The notes under the pieces were generated by a model. The model was not told where the DNA came from. It made no database searches and saw only the letters and a program-made list of their open reading frames with translations. A stretch of 16,141 bases of DNA from Candidatus Levyibacteriota bacterium (lineage in GTDB: Bacteria > Patescibacteriota > Microgenomatia > Levybacterales > UBA12049), in NCBI GenBank assembly GCA_018061205.1, contig JAGOUP010000005.1:1-16141 (forward strand). Direction: 5' to 3'. Shown one piece after another: positions 6,120 through 11,795 of this stretch; within the stretch, counting starts at the first letter, position 1, and each line of letters starts with the position of its first letter. The translations under genes and the position numbers were made by a program.

Positions 6120-6554
6120 ATGGGCTTTTTCAGTAAGCTTTTCGGGGGTCGTAATAACACCCCGAAAGCACCGACAATGGTGGAGCTCACCGATGCTGTG
6201 AATGCAGCACTGCTTGGACTCAACGTCACCATCGGTGAACCAGGCCAGGTTTTCGTCAATCCACTGATTGACGCAGAAGTGAGCGAAAGCAACGGAGCAC
6301 AAACGCTTCGCATGCGAGCCAATGGCGACACAATCTCTCTGGCGTACCTCGCAGGCATGGCAACGGTCGTACTCAAAGGTGCTCACTCGGCGAACGCTGG
6401 TGAGGTCATCTTTGAGACGGGAATCTCCACTCGCGTAGTGAGAGGAAAGTTGCCAAAATCGATAGCGGTGGGAGATCGGATCACCTTCAGCAAGCTGACG
6501 ACACCAACCATGGTGAAAGCTCAAAAGGCTGAAGGAAATCCTGCCATAGCGTGA
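6120..6554 (+). CDS. Unrecognised 144-residue protein
   Basis: The start is supported by AAAGGA ending 8 nt before the ATG. The protein opens with a short amphipathic stretch, MGFFSKLFGG, then a polar linker (RNNTPKAPTM) and a region rich in beta-type segments: VTIGEPGQVFVNPLIDAEV, QTLRMRANGDTISL, LAGMATVVLKG, EVIFETGISTRVVRG, and SIAVGDRITFSKL. There is no signal peptide, clear transmembrane helix or Cys. 'MGFFSKLF' may dock on a membrane surface, which would fit the membrane-anchored zinc-ribbon neighbour. Its codons are richer in G and C than those of flanking genes, as is the DNA around it. A longer ORF on the opposite strand (5952-6599) covers it but is Cys/His/Arg-rich and without domain character. 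No family recognised. Confidence 0.65.
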   Translation: MGFFSKLFGGRNNTPKAPTMVELTDAVNAALLGLNVTIGEPGQVFVNPLIDAEVSESNGAQTLRMRANGDTISLAYLAGMATVVLKGAHSANAGEVIFETGISTRVVRGKLPKSIAVGDRITFSKLTTPTMVKAQKAEGNPAIA

Positions 6555-6599
6555 ACAGGAATTCACCAGAGCTAAGTAGACTGTCAGTGCGAAAGCCAA

Positions 6600-6722
6600 G
6601 TACCAGTCGGTACCTGGCCAGGCACTGGCGGAGAGAGATCGGAGCCAGGGGCTTCAGGTTTGGGCAGTGATGCCCCTTCCTGGGGCCCCGGCCTCACAAT
6701 CTCACCACATCTCCGCCAGCGC
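6600..6722 (+). ncRNA. Candidate structured RNA with GNRA-capped long stem
   Basis: A G+C-rich block in the 3-prime region of the cassette. The outer helix CTGGCGGAGA (6625-6634) pairs perfectly with TCTCCGCCAG (6710-6719), with GC/GC added beyond a mismatch. Next inside, GAGAT (6635-6639) pairs with ATCTC (6699-6703). Then CCAGG (6645-6649) pairs with CCTGG (6679-6683). The tip is GGGCA-GTGA-TGCCC (6662-6675), a 5-bp stem closed by a GNRA-type tetraloop. Upstream lie GTACC-AGTC-GGTAC (6600-6613) and the palindrome CCTGGCCAGG (6613-6622). No T-run follows, so it is not a simple terminator. I looked for SRP (no GGAA/AGCAG core), tmRNA and RNase P signatures and found none. It may be a processed 3-prime UTR RNA or a structure that works with the two cassette proteins. 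Confidence 0.5.
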
Positions 6723-6740
6723 AAACATACTCTCCAAATT

Positions 6741-6833
6741 TTCATTTACCAATTTTCAATTTCCATTCAATTGACAAATGATACAATGATTCATTGATTG
6801 AAAATTGTTACTTGATCATTGAAAATTATGCTT
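6741..6833. repeat. A+T-rich inverted word repeat between convergent genes
   Basis: CAATTTTCAAT (6750-6760) is the exact reverse complement of ATTGAAAATTG (6797-6807), and related CATTTACC, CCATTC and TCATTGAAAATTA words fill the rest. Its place between a plus-strand and a minus-strand gene fits a bidirectional transcription stop, but long T-runs are missing. Same word family as 5164-5270 and 9281-9366. Confidence 0.45.
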
Positions 6834-6839
6834 CTGAGG

Positions 6840-7604
6840 TTAATTTGAGGCTATCTTGAACTTCTCTTTGAGAACTAACCACACAAACTCTACCAACTTT
6901 ATTTGTCTCTTCCACCTACTTGGCTGAAGAAAAAGCCGCCATAACCACTCTAGCCCTATGTTCCTCATGAGCCTAGGCGCTCTCGGCAAACTACCACTAA
7001 CTATATCAAACGATCCCCCTACCGTCATCGCAACTCGAACTGGTAGTTCCTGCAAATGAGCATGGATCCATTCTTCCTGTTTTGGAAAACCGAAACCGAC
7101 GAACAGTATGTCTATGGTCACTGGTCGCTGGTCTTTGGCAAATCTTTTTTGTATGTTTTTTGCAGTAAAATCGTCCGGATTTCCAGCTTCAGCGAGTAAA
7201 ATCTGAAGAGTGGGAAACGTACTTTTCAAGCACTCTGATGCTTTTAGTGCTACATCTCCTTTTCCTCCCAAAAAGCCCACCGTTATAGGCCGTGTTGATA
7301 CCTTTTCACAGAGATTTTTCATGAAATCAACGCCAGTAATGCGACTTTTGAGAGTTTTGCCCAAAATCGCCCCAGCCACGACCACTCCTACCCCATCTGG
7401 GAGGCTGATGTGAGCACTAGTGAGAATATCAGCAAACCGTTGATGATGGGTTGCATAGACCAAGATTTCAGGATTTGGGGTAGTGATGAACAGTTGCCCT
7501 TTCTCATTTTCGATAAAATCCACTACATACTCTAGGATGTTTTCCTCTGTAGCATCAGTGACACCAACTCCAAGGATTTCTTTTTTCATTAATTGCGTCT
7601 TCAT
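6840..7604 (-). CDS. WecG/TagA/CpsF-family (GT26) glycosyltransferase
   Basis: A 254-residue protein of the family that adds N-acetylmannosamine-type sugars to a lipid-linked sugar at the cytoplasmic membrane face during wall polymer or surface glycan synthesis. Motifs in order: LFITTPNPEILVYA (about 38-51), ISLPDGVGVV (66-75) with the Asp that serves as catalytic base in TagA, SRITGVDFMKNL (87-98), VGFLGGKGDVA (109-119), DILFVGFGFPKQEEWI (165-180), and the C-terminal VGGSFDIVSGSLPRAPRLM and GLEWLWRLFLQPSRWKR, which is the membrane-targeting tail. The ORF is open upstream to 7676, but AAAAGGAT lies 5 nt before the ATG at 7604 and a promoter lies at 7629-7656, so 7604 is the better start. It stands alone, away from the GT4 cluster. 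Confidence 0.9.
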   Translation of the reverse strand: MKTQLMKKEILGVGVTDATEENILEYVVDFIENEKGQLFITTPNPEILVYATHHQRFADILTSAHISLPDGVGVVVAGAILGKTLKSRITGVDFMKNLCEKVSTRPITVGFLGGKGDVALKASECLKSTFPTLQILLAEAGNPDDFTAKNIQKRFAKDQRPVTIDILFVGFGFPKQEEWIHAHLQELPVRVAMTVGGSFDIVSGSLPRAPRLMRNIGLEWLWRLFLQPSRWKRQIKLVEFVWLVLKEKFKIASN

Positions 7605-7628
7605 ACTATAATCCTTTTCTGCATTTTT

Positions 7629-7656
7629 ATTATAGCAGTTTTCTGCCTCTTGTCGA
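7629..7656 (-). promoter_or_regulatory. Promoter of the WecG/TagA-family gene
   Basis: On the minus strand TCGACA (7656-7651), a 16-bp spacer and a perfect TATAAT (7634-7629). It predicts a start near 7622 and a leader of about 18 nt that includes the AAAAGGAT ribosome binding site. It also excludes the longer reading-frame start at 7676. In contrast with several other genes here, this is a normal leadered transcript. Confidence 0.65.
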
Positions 7657-7676
7657 ATACTATATGTATACAACAT

Positions 7677-8007
7677 TTGAGGCTAATCAGCACGCCTTCA
7701 CAGCTAGAAATACTGCTTCTTTCTGGATGTGATTTTGCCTACAACTATAATACACCTCCTCTCTCCACTATCACAAGAGAAACTACCCTATTTTGTGAAA
7801 TGCCCTTTTTCCACGGAATTACTATAGGAAGATATTGGTCTTAGAGTATGCATTTTTGAGGCTAAAATGCTGAAATTGCTCTATTGCTCTATTGCTCTAT
7901 TGCTTGTTAAGGATAACAATCGAACAATCAGCGAGCATATGAGAGCGATAACAATGAAACAATTACGGGATGGGATTCTTCACGTCGTTCAGAATGACAA
8001 ATAGAAG
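7677..8007. repeat. 331-bp spacer: hairpin, 8-bp tandem repeat, dispersed element
   Basis: No convincing gene. GCATTTT-TGAGGCT-AAAATGC (7850-7870) is a perfect 7-bp hairpin; its TTTGAGGCT core recurs at 7676, 6844 and 13739. TTGCTCTA is repeated 3.6 times in tandem (7876-7904). GGATTCTTCACGTCGTTCAG then AATGACA (7974-8000) is a relative of the element at 5373-5456 and directly follows the stop codon side of mreB, where its ATTCT/AGAAT ends could form a small stem. Confidence 0.45.
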
Positions 8008-9054
8008 TTACTTTCTTGTGATGCTCCGCTTATACAGTTCTATATTCTCCACAGCGACTCCAGTACCCCGGACTACGCACAGGAGTGGGTCTTCGGCTAT
8101 GTGGCAGGGAACGCCGGTCATGTGGGTCATGAGTTTGTCGAAGTTTTTCAAAAGACTACTGCCGCCTGACATGACCACGCCCTTGTCGATGATATCTGAT
8201 GCGAGTTCTGGAGGAGTTTGTTCCATCACCCCTTTGGCACCTTTGACAATTTCTAAAAGTACTGGCATGATGGCTTCATTTATTTGTGTCTCAGTAACCT
8301 CAATAGTTCGCGGAAGTCCTGAAACACTATCTCTCCCCCGAACTTCCATTTTCGCTTCCTCTTCTTTCCCCTTTACGCTTGACGCTTTCCCCTCTTCTAT
8401 AAACGCGTTCGCTATTTCAATTTTGATTTCTTCAGATGTTCTGTCTCCGATGAGCAAGTTGAATTTCTTTCGAACATACAGTGCGATCGCTTCATCGATT
8501 TTGTTCCCAGCAACTCGCACTGAGGTACTCACGACTACGCCACCTAAAGAAATAACAGCACACTCTGTTGAACCACCACCGATGTTGATGATCATATGTC
8601 CTGCGGCCTGTGCAATGGGGATTTTGGCGCCAATCGCCGCAGCGAGCGGCTCATCTATCAAATAAGCAGTTCGCGCGCCAGACGCCATCGTCGCGTCGAG
8701 CACCGCACGGCGCTCGACCTGCGTCACACCGGATGGAATACACACCATCACTTCTGGTTTGAAAAAGCGGGATTTGCCGCATGCTTTGTCGATAAAGTAG
8801 GTCAACATGGCTTCGGTGATCGTGTAGTTGGCGATCACACCATCTTTCAGAGGACGCATGGCAACAATATTGCCGGGTGTTCTTCCCATCATTTCTTTAG
8901 CTTCTTTTCCGACTGCCACAACTCTATCTTCTTCAGCAGTGACGGCAACAACAGTCGGTTCATTCAATACAATGCCCTCACCAGCCAAATACACCAATGT
9001 ATTGGCAGTTCCGAGATCGATACCGATACGCTTGTTTGAGAATTGTGAAAACAT
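8008..9054 (-). CDS. mreB: Rod-shape protein MreB
   Basis: A 348-residue bacterial actin that forms membrane-bound filaments and guides wall synthesis. The nucleotide-binding motifs are all visible: phosphate 1 GIDLGTANTLVYLAGEGIVL (11-30), NEPTVVAV, KDGVIANYTITEAML, the MreB stretch VMVCIPSGVTQVERRAV (102-118), YLIDEPLAAAIGAKIP (131-146), phosphate 2 MIINIGGGSTECAVIS (154-169), and the adenosine motif GVVMSGGSSLLKNFDKL. Residues about 219-233 (IEEGKASSVKGKEEE) are a basic/acidic insert, about 10-12 residues longer than the equivalent turn before 'MEVRGRD.VSGLP' in other MreBs, and its DNA resembles an intergenic word. No mreC/mreD follows; the gene stands alone. The ribosome binding site is weak in an A+T-rich leader. 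Confidence 0.96.
   Translation of the reverse strand: MFSQFSNKRIGIDLGTANTLVYLAGEGIVLNEPTVVAVTAEEDRVVAVGKEAKEMMGRTPGNIVAMRPLKDGVIANYTITEAMLTYFIDKACGKSRFFKPEVMVCIPSGVTQVERRAVLDATMASGARTAYLIDEPLAAAIGAKIPIAQAAGHMIINIGGGSTECAVISLGGVVVSTSVRVAGNKIDEAIALYVRKKFNLLIGDRTSEEIKIEIANAFIEEGKASSVKGKEEEAKMEVRGRDSVSGLPRTIEVTETQINEAIMPVLLEIVKGAKGVMEQTPPELASDIIDKGVVMSGGSSLLKNFDKLMTHMTGVPCHIAEDPLLCVVRGTGVAVENIELYKRSITRK
8364..8383 (-). repeat. Dispersed word inside mreB
   Basis: Read on the minus strand, this 20-base purine-rich word matches 812-831 (intergenic, plus strand) at 17 of 20 positions (GT-AAGCGT-AAGGG-AAAG shared). It falls inside the extra loop of MreB (codons about 224-231), so it appears to be a repeat word carried in frame within an essential gene. 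Confidence 0.45.
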
Positions 9055-9058
9055 AAAG

Positions 9059-9160
9059 AATTTTCAATTTGAAATTTGAAATTTGAAATGAATTTTTAAA
9101 ATTAAAATATTAAAACATTTAGATTTCATTGAAAATTTAAAATTAAAAATTTCAAATTAT
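9059..9160. repeat. TTTGAAA/AAATTTCAAAT word repeat upstream of mreB
   Basis: Tandem TTTGAAAT copies (about 9068-9090), then A+T-rich words. Positions 9134-9159 are identical over 26 bp to 11570-11595 upstream of the tRNA gene. No clear mreB promoter could be fixed here because many weak -10-like hexamers occur. Confidence 0.55.
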
Positions 9161-9239
9161 ATATATCAATATACGTATAAAGTGGATCAATTTTATCCCT
9201 GAGCGTGTGTTCTTTGAGTATACCCTCGCTGATTACAAC

Positions 9240-9268
9240 TTGCAAGGCTTTTTTGAGACGAGTATAAT
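9240..9268 (+). promoter_or_regulatory. Promoter for the PEGA/propeller gene
   Basis: TTGCAA (9240-9245), a 17-bp spacer, and a perfect TATAAT (9263-9268). Transcription would start near 9275 and run through the CCATTT/AAATGG repeat into the gene at 9376, giving an mRNA leader of about 100 nt that can fold back on itself. Confidence 0.6.
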
Positions 9269-9280
9269 TAAAAAGATTTT

Positions 9281-9366
9281 CCATTTAACATTTATCATTT
9301 TCCATTGAATTCTCAAATTTATAAAATTGAAAATAAATGGCAAATGGACAATGGCAAATGACAAAT
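9281..9366. repeat. CCATTT...AAATGG inverted word repeat
   Basis: CCATTTAACATTTATC and TTTTCCATTG on the left are answered by AAATGGCAAATGG and AATGGCAAATGACAAAT on the right. The right arm is open in the frame of the next gene and would read MANGQWQMTN if the first ATG (9337) were used. Confidence 0.5.
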
Positions 9367-9375
9367 CGCATCCTT

Positions 9376-10638
9376 ATGCGTATTCGTTATAAAATGCTTC
9401 TCATCATCGTCACCCTGCTAATATTGGGGATGATCACCACTGGTGTAATTTTGTATGGCATGGGGTATCGATTGGATAGCAAAGTCGGACTCACCGGAAC
9501 AGGTCTTTTGGTCGTGACCAGTCAACCTGATGGTGCGGAAGTATGGATCAATGATCGACTCACCACTGCAACGAACAATACGATCAATCTCTTCCCTGGC
9601 GAATATAAAGTCCGTATCTCAAAAGAAGGCTATTTTCCCTGGGAAAAAAATATAAAAGTCACCAAAGAAGAAGTATCAAAAGCAGATGCGCTCCTCTTTC
9701 CAAAAGCACCAAAATTGGATAGCATCACGGCAAATGGCGTACTCAGTCCTGTGATTGATCCCTCCCAAACCCGTATTGTATACAATGTCGCTTCCCAATC
9801 TGCAACACTGAAAAATGGTGTGTATGTCCTCGACATGCGCAACAGACTCGTGCTGACACTGCAAGGAAACTCCAGTCAAATTGTCAATGACACGATCGCC
9901 CCCTTTTCAGAAAGCCACCTCAGTTGGTCACCGGATAGCACTGAACTCATCGCATCTATCTCTGCAAATGGTCTCCAAGGATACTACCTCCTCAATTCAG
10001 ATAGCTTCAATAACACACCACAAGATGTAACCGTGACGCTCCCAACAGTACAAGAAACATGGGCAGTAGATACCACAAAAGAACAAACAGCTCGACTCTC
10101 TACTCTCAAAAAAGGCGTGCGTTCGATGCTCAACAAGTTCGATATCATCGCGTGGTCACCGGATGGTACCAAGATTTTGTATCAAGCATCTGACTCTGCT
10201 ACTCTGCCAATTGTTATCACTCCACGACTCATCGGTGCTAATTCCACACAGGAAACAAGAAGTATTCAAACAGGCAAAACCTATGTCTATGACATCAAAG
10301 AAGACAAAAATTATGAAATAACGGTTGATGAACCAATCATCGAACCCACCCCCACACCAGCAACAGATGCTATTGCGAGTGAAGAAGATCCAACACCACC
10401 AGTTGAAAAAGCACCACGAGCACTCAGATGGTTCGCTGATTCCACTCATCTGATTTATGTCCACAACAAGAGAATCGATATCATGGATTTTGACGGTGTC
10501 AATCGAACCACTGTCTATGCAGGCCCTTTCATCGGTAACACGGTCTACTCCTGGCCTGATAGTTCGAAGATCGTCATTTTGACAGACCTGGGGAATCCCT
10601 CTATTCTACCGAATTTGTATACGATAAGTGTGAAGTAA
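9376..10638 (+). CDS. Membrane-anchored PEGA-domain and beta-propeller protein
   Basis: A 420-residue protein from the chosen ATG. Residues about 7-30 (MLLIIVTLLILGMITTGVIL) are an N-terminal membrane anchor, so the rest is extracytoplasmic. A PEGA domain follows (about 43-98): LLVVTSQPDGAEVWINDRLT, then LFPGEYKVRISKEGYFPWEK. The remainder looks like WD40/TolB-type propeller blades, with repeats HLSWSPDSTELI, IIAWSPDGTKILY, LRWFADSTHLIYV and VYSWPDSSKIVILTD, interrupted by an acidic Pro/Thr linker (EPTPTPATDAIASEEDPTPP). PEGA proteins are usually surface or envelope-associated and bind partners or glycans; the exact role is unknown. An ATG at 9337 would add 13 residues read from a dispersed repeat and was not chosen. 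However, TTTCCA-N17-TAAAAT ending 9 nt before 9337 keeps that start possible. Confidence 0.8.
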   Translation: MRIRYKMLLIIVTLLILGMITTGVILYGMGYRLDSKVGLTGTGLLVVTSQPDGAEVWINDRLTTATNNTINLFPGEYKVRISKEGYFPWEKNIKVTKEEVSKADALLFPKAPKLDSITANGVLSPVIDPSQTRIVYNVASQSATLKNGVYVLDMRNRLVLTLQGNSSQIVNDTIAPFSESHLSWSPDSTELIASISANGLQGYYLLNSDSFNNTPQDVTVTLPTVQETWAVDTTKEQTARLSTLKKGVRSMLNKFDIIAWSPDGTKILYQASDSATLPIVITPRLIGANSTQETRSIQTGKTYVYDIKEDKNYEITVDEPIIEPTPTPATDAIASEEDPTPPVEKAPRALRWFADSTHLIYVHNKRIDIMDFDGVNRTTVYAGPFIGNTVYSWPDSSKIVILTDLGNPSILPNLYTISVK

Positions 10639-10643
10639 CAACT

Positions 10644-10735
10644 AGTTCATAGTTATGAGTTCATGGTTCATAGTAGAAAACGTATGGACTAATGGGCTAT
10701 TACTCTGAACTACGAACCCTGAACCCTGAACTATT
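10644..10735. repeat. GTTCATAG/CTGAAC inverted word repeat between convergent genes
   Basis: Left words AGTTCATAG, GAGTTCATGG, TTCATAG (10644-10673) face right words CTGAACTACGAACCCTGAAC (10705 onward). GGTTCATAG (10665-10673) pairs with CTACGAACC (10710-10718) at 8 of 9 positions. It fills the whole gap between the propeller gene and the sortase gene and may act as a two-way transcription stop, although T-runs are short. Confidence 0.5.
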
Positions 10736-10737
10736 AC

Positions 10738-11520
10738 TTATAGTTTCACTTCATTCGCATTTATCCCACTTGGAACTTGTGGAGCAACGTCTCTCACTGG
10801 CTTGGCGAAAACGAGCAAACGTTTCCATGTGGTTCCTGGAGGCCAACAGGTCTGCATGATGAGGGTTTCATCAGGAGCTGTTTGGCTATCTACCAGATAA
10901 GACACATCTGTTGGGTCAACAATCCTACTATCAGTCACCACGTAGTTGTATCTCACGTTTTCAAAATAAACGATGACTTCGTCCCCTATTTCTACGTCTT
11001 TGAGCAAGTAAAAGATCGCATTGTAGCGTCCCACATTCCACCAGTTGTCTGTGGAGTGGGCAAAGAGATACGTATTCCCTTTGTGTCCTGGAAACACGGT
11101 TCCTTTGGCATGCGCGACTCCTAGTTGGAGTGCATCGGTAAATTCCTGTTCATTTCCAGGATCAACATTTGGCACGATGGTGGCATTGGCATTGATTTTG
11201 GGGATGAGGATACTAAACTGCGTGTCTTTGGGTACGATGATTTGATCTTTTGCACCAAGGAGTGCACCAAAACCAGATGTTGCGAGCTTTGGGGCTGTCC
11301 CTTCTTTTTGCATCAGCGCACCGAGTGGGCTGGTCGTATTTTTGACCTGAGCAGGATCAGCCACGGTATAGGTCACTCCCCGCCATTGCGCAATGCGATA
11401 CATACTCTCAAAGTAGAGTGCAGGCCCAAACGTCGCCACCACCCCAAAAATAGCAAAGAGGATGAGAAAGTTGCCAATAGAGCGAAGTACCAGATAACGA
11501 ATCACTTCTGAACGGGTCAT
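10738..11520 (-). CDS. Sortase family cysteine transpeptidase
   Basis: A 260-residue membrane-anchored sortase. Residues about 12-36 (LRSIGNFLILFAIFGVVATF) are an N-terminal membrane segment. After a polar linker the catalytic beta-barrel shows FSILIPKINANATIVPNVDP (about 102-121), GVAHAKGTVFPGHKGNTYLF with the His of LFAHST (H155), and LIMQTCWPPGTTWKRLLVFA with the Cys (C225) and Arg (R234). Sortases cut a C-terminal sorting motif of surface proteins and join the substrate to a nucleophile at the wall; in CPR the acceptor is unclear. No protein with a visible sorting signal lies in the window. The ATG at 11520 is exactly 6 nt past a -10 hexamer, so the mRNA is probably leaderless. Confidence 0.93.
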   Translation of the reverse strand: MTRSEVIRYLVLRSIGNFLILFAIFGVVATFGPALYFESMYRIAQWRGVTYTVADPAQVKNTTSPLGALMQKEGTAPKLATSGFGALLGAKDQIIVPKDTQFSILIPKINANATIVPNVDPGNEQEFTDALQLGVAHAKGTVFPGHKGNTYLFAHSTDNWWNVGRYNAIFYLLKDVEIGDEVIVYFENVRYNYVVTDSRIVDPTDVSYLVDSQTAPDETLIMQTCWPPGTTWKRLLVFAKPVRDVAPQVPSGINANEVKL

Positions 11521-11526
11521 AGAGTT

Positions 11527-11555
11527 ATTGTATCGAGTGCTGTGCTAAAATACAA
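11527..11555 (-). promoter_or_regulatory. Leaderless promoter of the sortase gene
   Basis: On the minus strand TTGTAT (11555-11550), a 17-bp spacer and TACAAT (11532-11527), then AACTCT and the ATG. The start codon A is the seventh base after the -10, the usual start position. The -35 is only a 3/6 match. No Shine-Dalgarno sequence is present. Confidence 0.55.
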
Positions 11556-11569
11556 ACTAGATAATTTTC

Positions 11570-11595
11570 AATTTAAAATTAAAAATTTCAAATTA
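11570..11595. repeat. 26-bp A+T-rich word identical to 9134-9159
   Basis: A direct, perfect copy of the word upstream of mreB, ending five bases before the tRNA gene. At this length and in spite of low complexity, chance identity within the window is unlikely; it belongs to the dispersed word repeats of this genome. Confidence 0.6.
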
Positions 11596-11600
11596 ATTTC

Positions 11601-11672
11601 GTCCCCGTAGTTCAATGGATAGAACATGCCCGTCCTAAGGGCCAAATGACAGTTCGATTCTGTCCGGGGGCA
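11601..11672 (+). tRNA. tRNA-Arg (anticodon CCT)
   Basis: A complete cloverleaf reads off directly. The acceptor stem is GTCCCCG with CGGGGGC (one T-G pair). The D arm is GTTC-AATGGATA-GAAC. The anticodon stem TGCCC/GGGCC holds the loop GTCCTAA, giving anticodon CCT for AGG codons. The T arm is GACAG-TTCGATT-CTGTC, and the discriminator is A (11672). The first pair of the anticodon stem is a T-C mismatch and the variable region is only 4 nt (AAAT). The bases after the discriminator are CAA, so CCA is not encoded and must be added by a CCA transferase. No tRNA neighbours are present. Confidence 0.95.
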
Positions 11673-11761
11673 CAAACGCTTCAAGACTGATACAGAAGCA
11701 CTTTCAAGGCCTGGCCTAAAAATAGCAATAAATTTGACTCCATGAACACACCGATTACTGC

Positions 11762-11789
11762 TTTACAAAAATGCAGTTATACGTATAAT
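11762..11789 (+). promoter_or_regulatory. Leaderless promoter of the PRPP synthetase gene
   Basis: TTTACA (11762-11767, 5/6), a 16-bp spacer and a perfect TATAAT (11784-11789), then AAGCAG and ATG at 11796. The A of that ATG is the expected first transcribed base. This promoter lies inside the longer reading frame that begins at 11742 and so argues strongly against that start. Confidence 0.7.
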
Positions 11790-11795
11790 AAGCAG

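Noticed and set aside
5952..6599. A 215-residue minus-strand ORF over the 144-residue gene
   Set aside because: It has Cys/His/Arg-rich, domain-free sequence, no supported ribosome binding site, and overlaps both better-supported plus-strand genes of the cassette.
6600..6722. SRP RNA, tmRNA or RNase P RNA
   Set aside because: Length suits a small SRP RNA, but the GGAA loop with the AGCAG internal loop is missing; no tRNA-like ends or tag frame for tmRNA; no conserved RNase P core.
7593..7844. An 83-residue plus-strand ORF with a hydrophobic start
   Set aside because: It overlaps the start and promoter of the WecG/TagA gene on the other strand and reads through spacer sequence; no ribosome binding site.
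7876..7904. CRISPR-like repetition
   Set aside because: The 8-bp TTGCTCTA unit is a simple tandem repeat without spacers; no cas genes in the window.
8596..9079. Plus-strand ORFs of 83-147 residues opposite mreB
   Set aside because: Shadows of the strongly conserved mreB frame.
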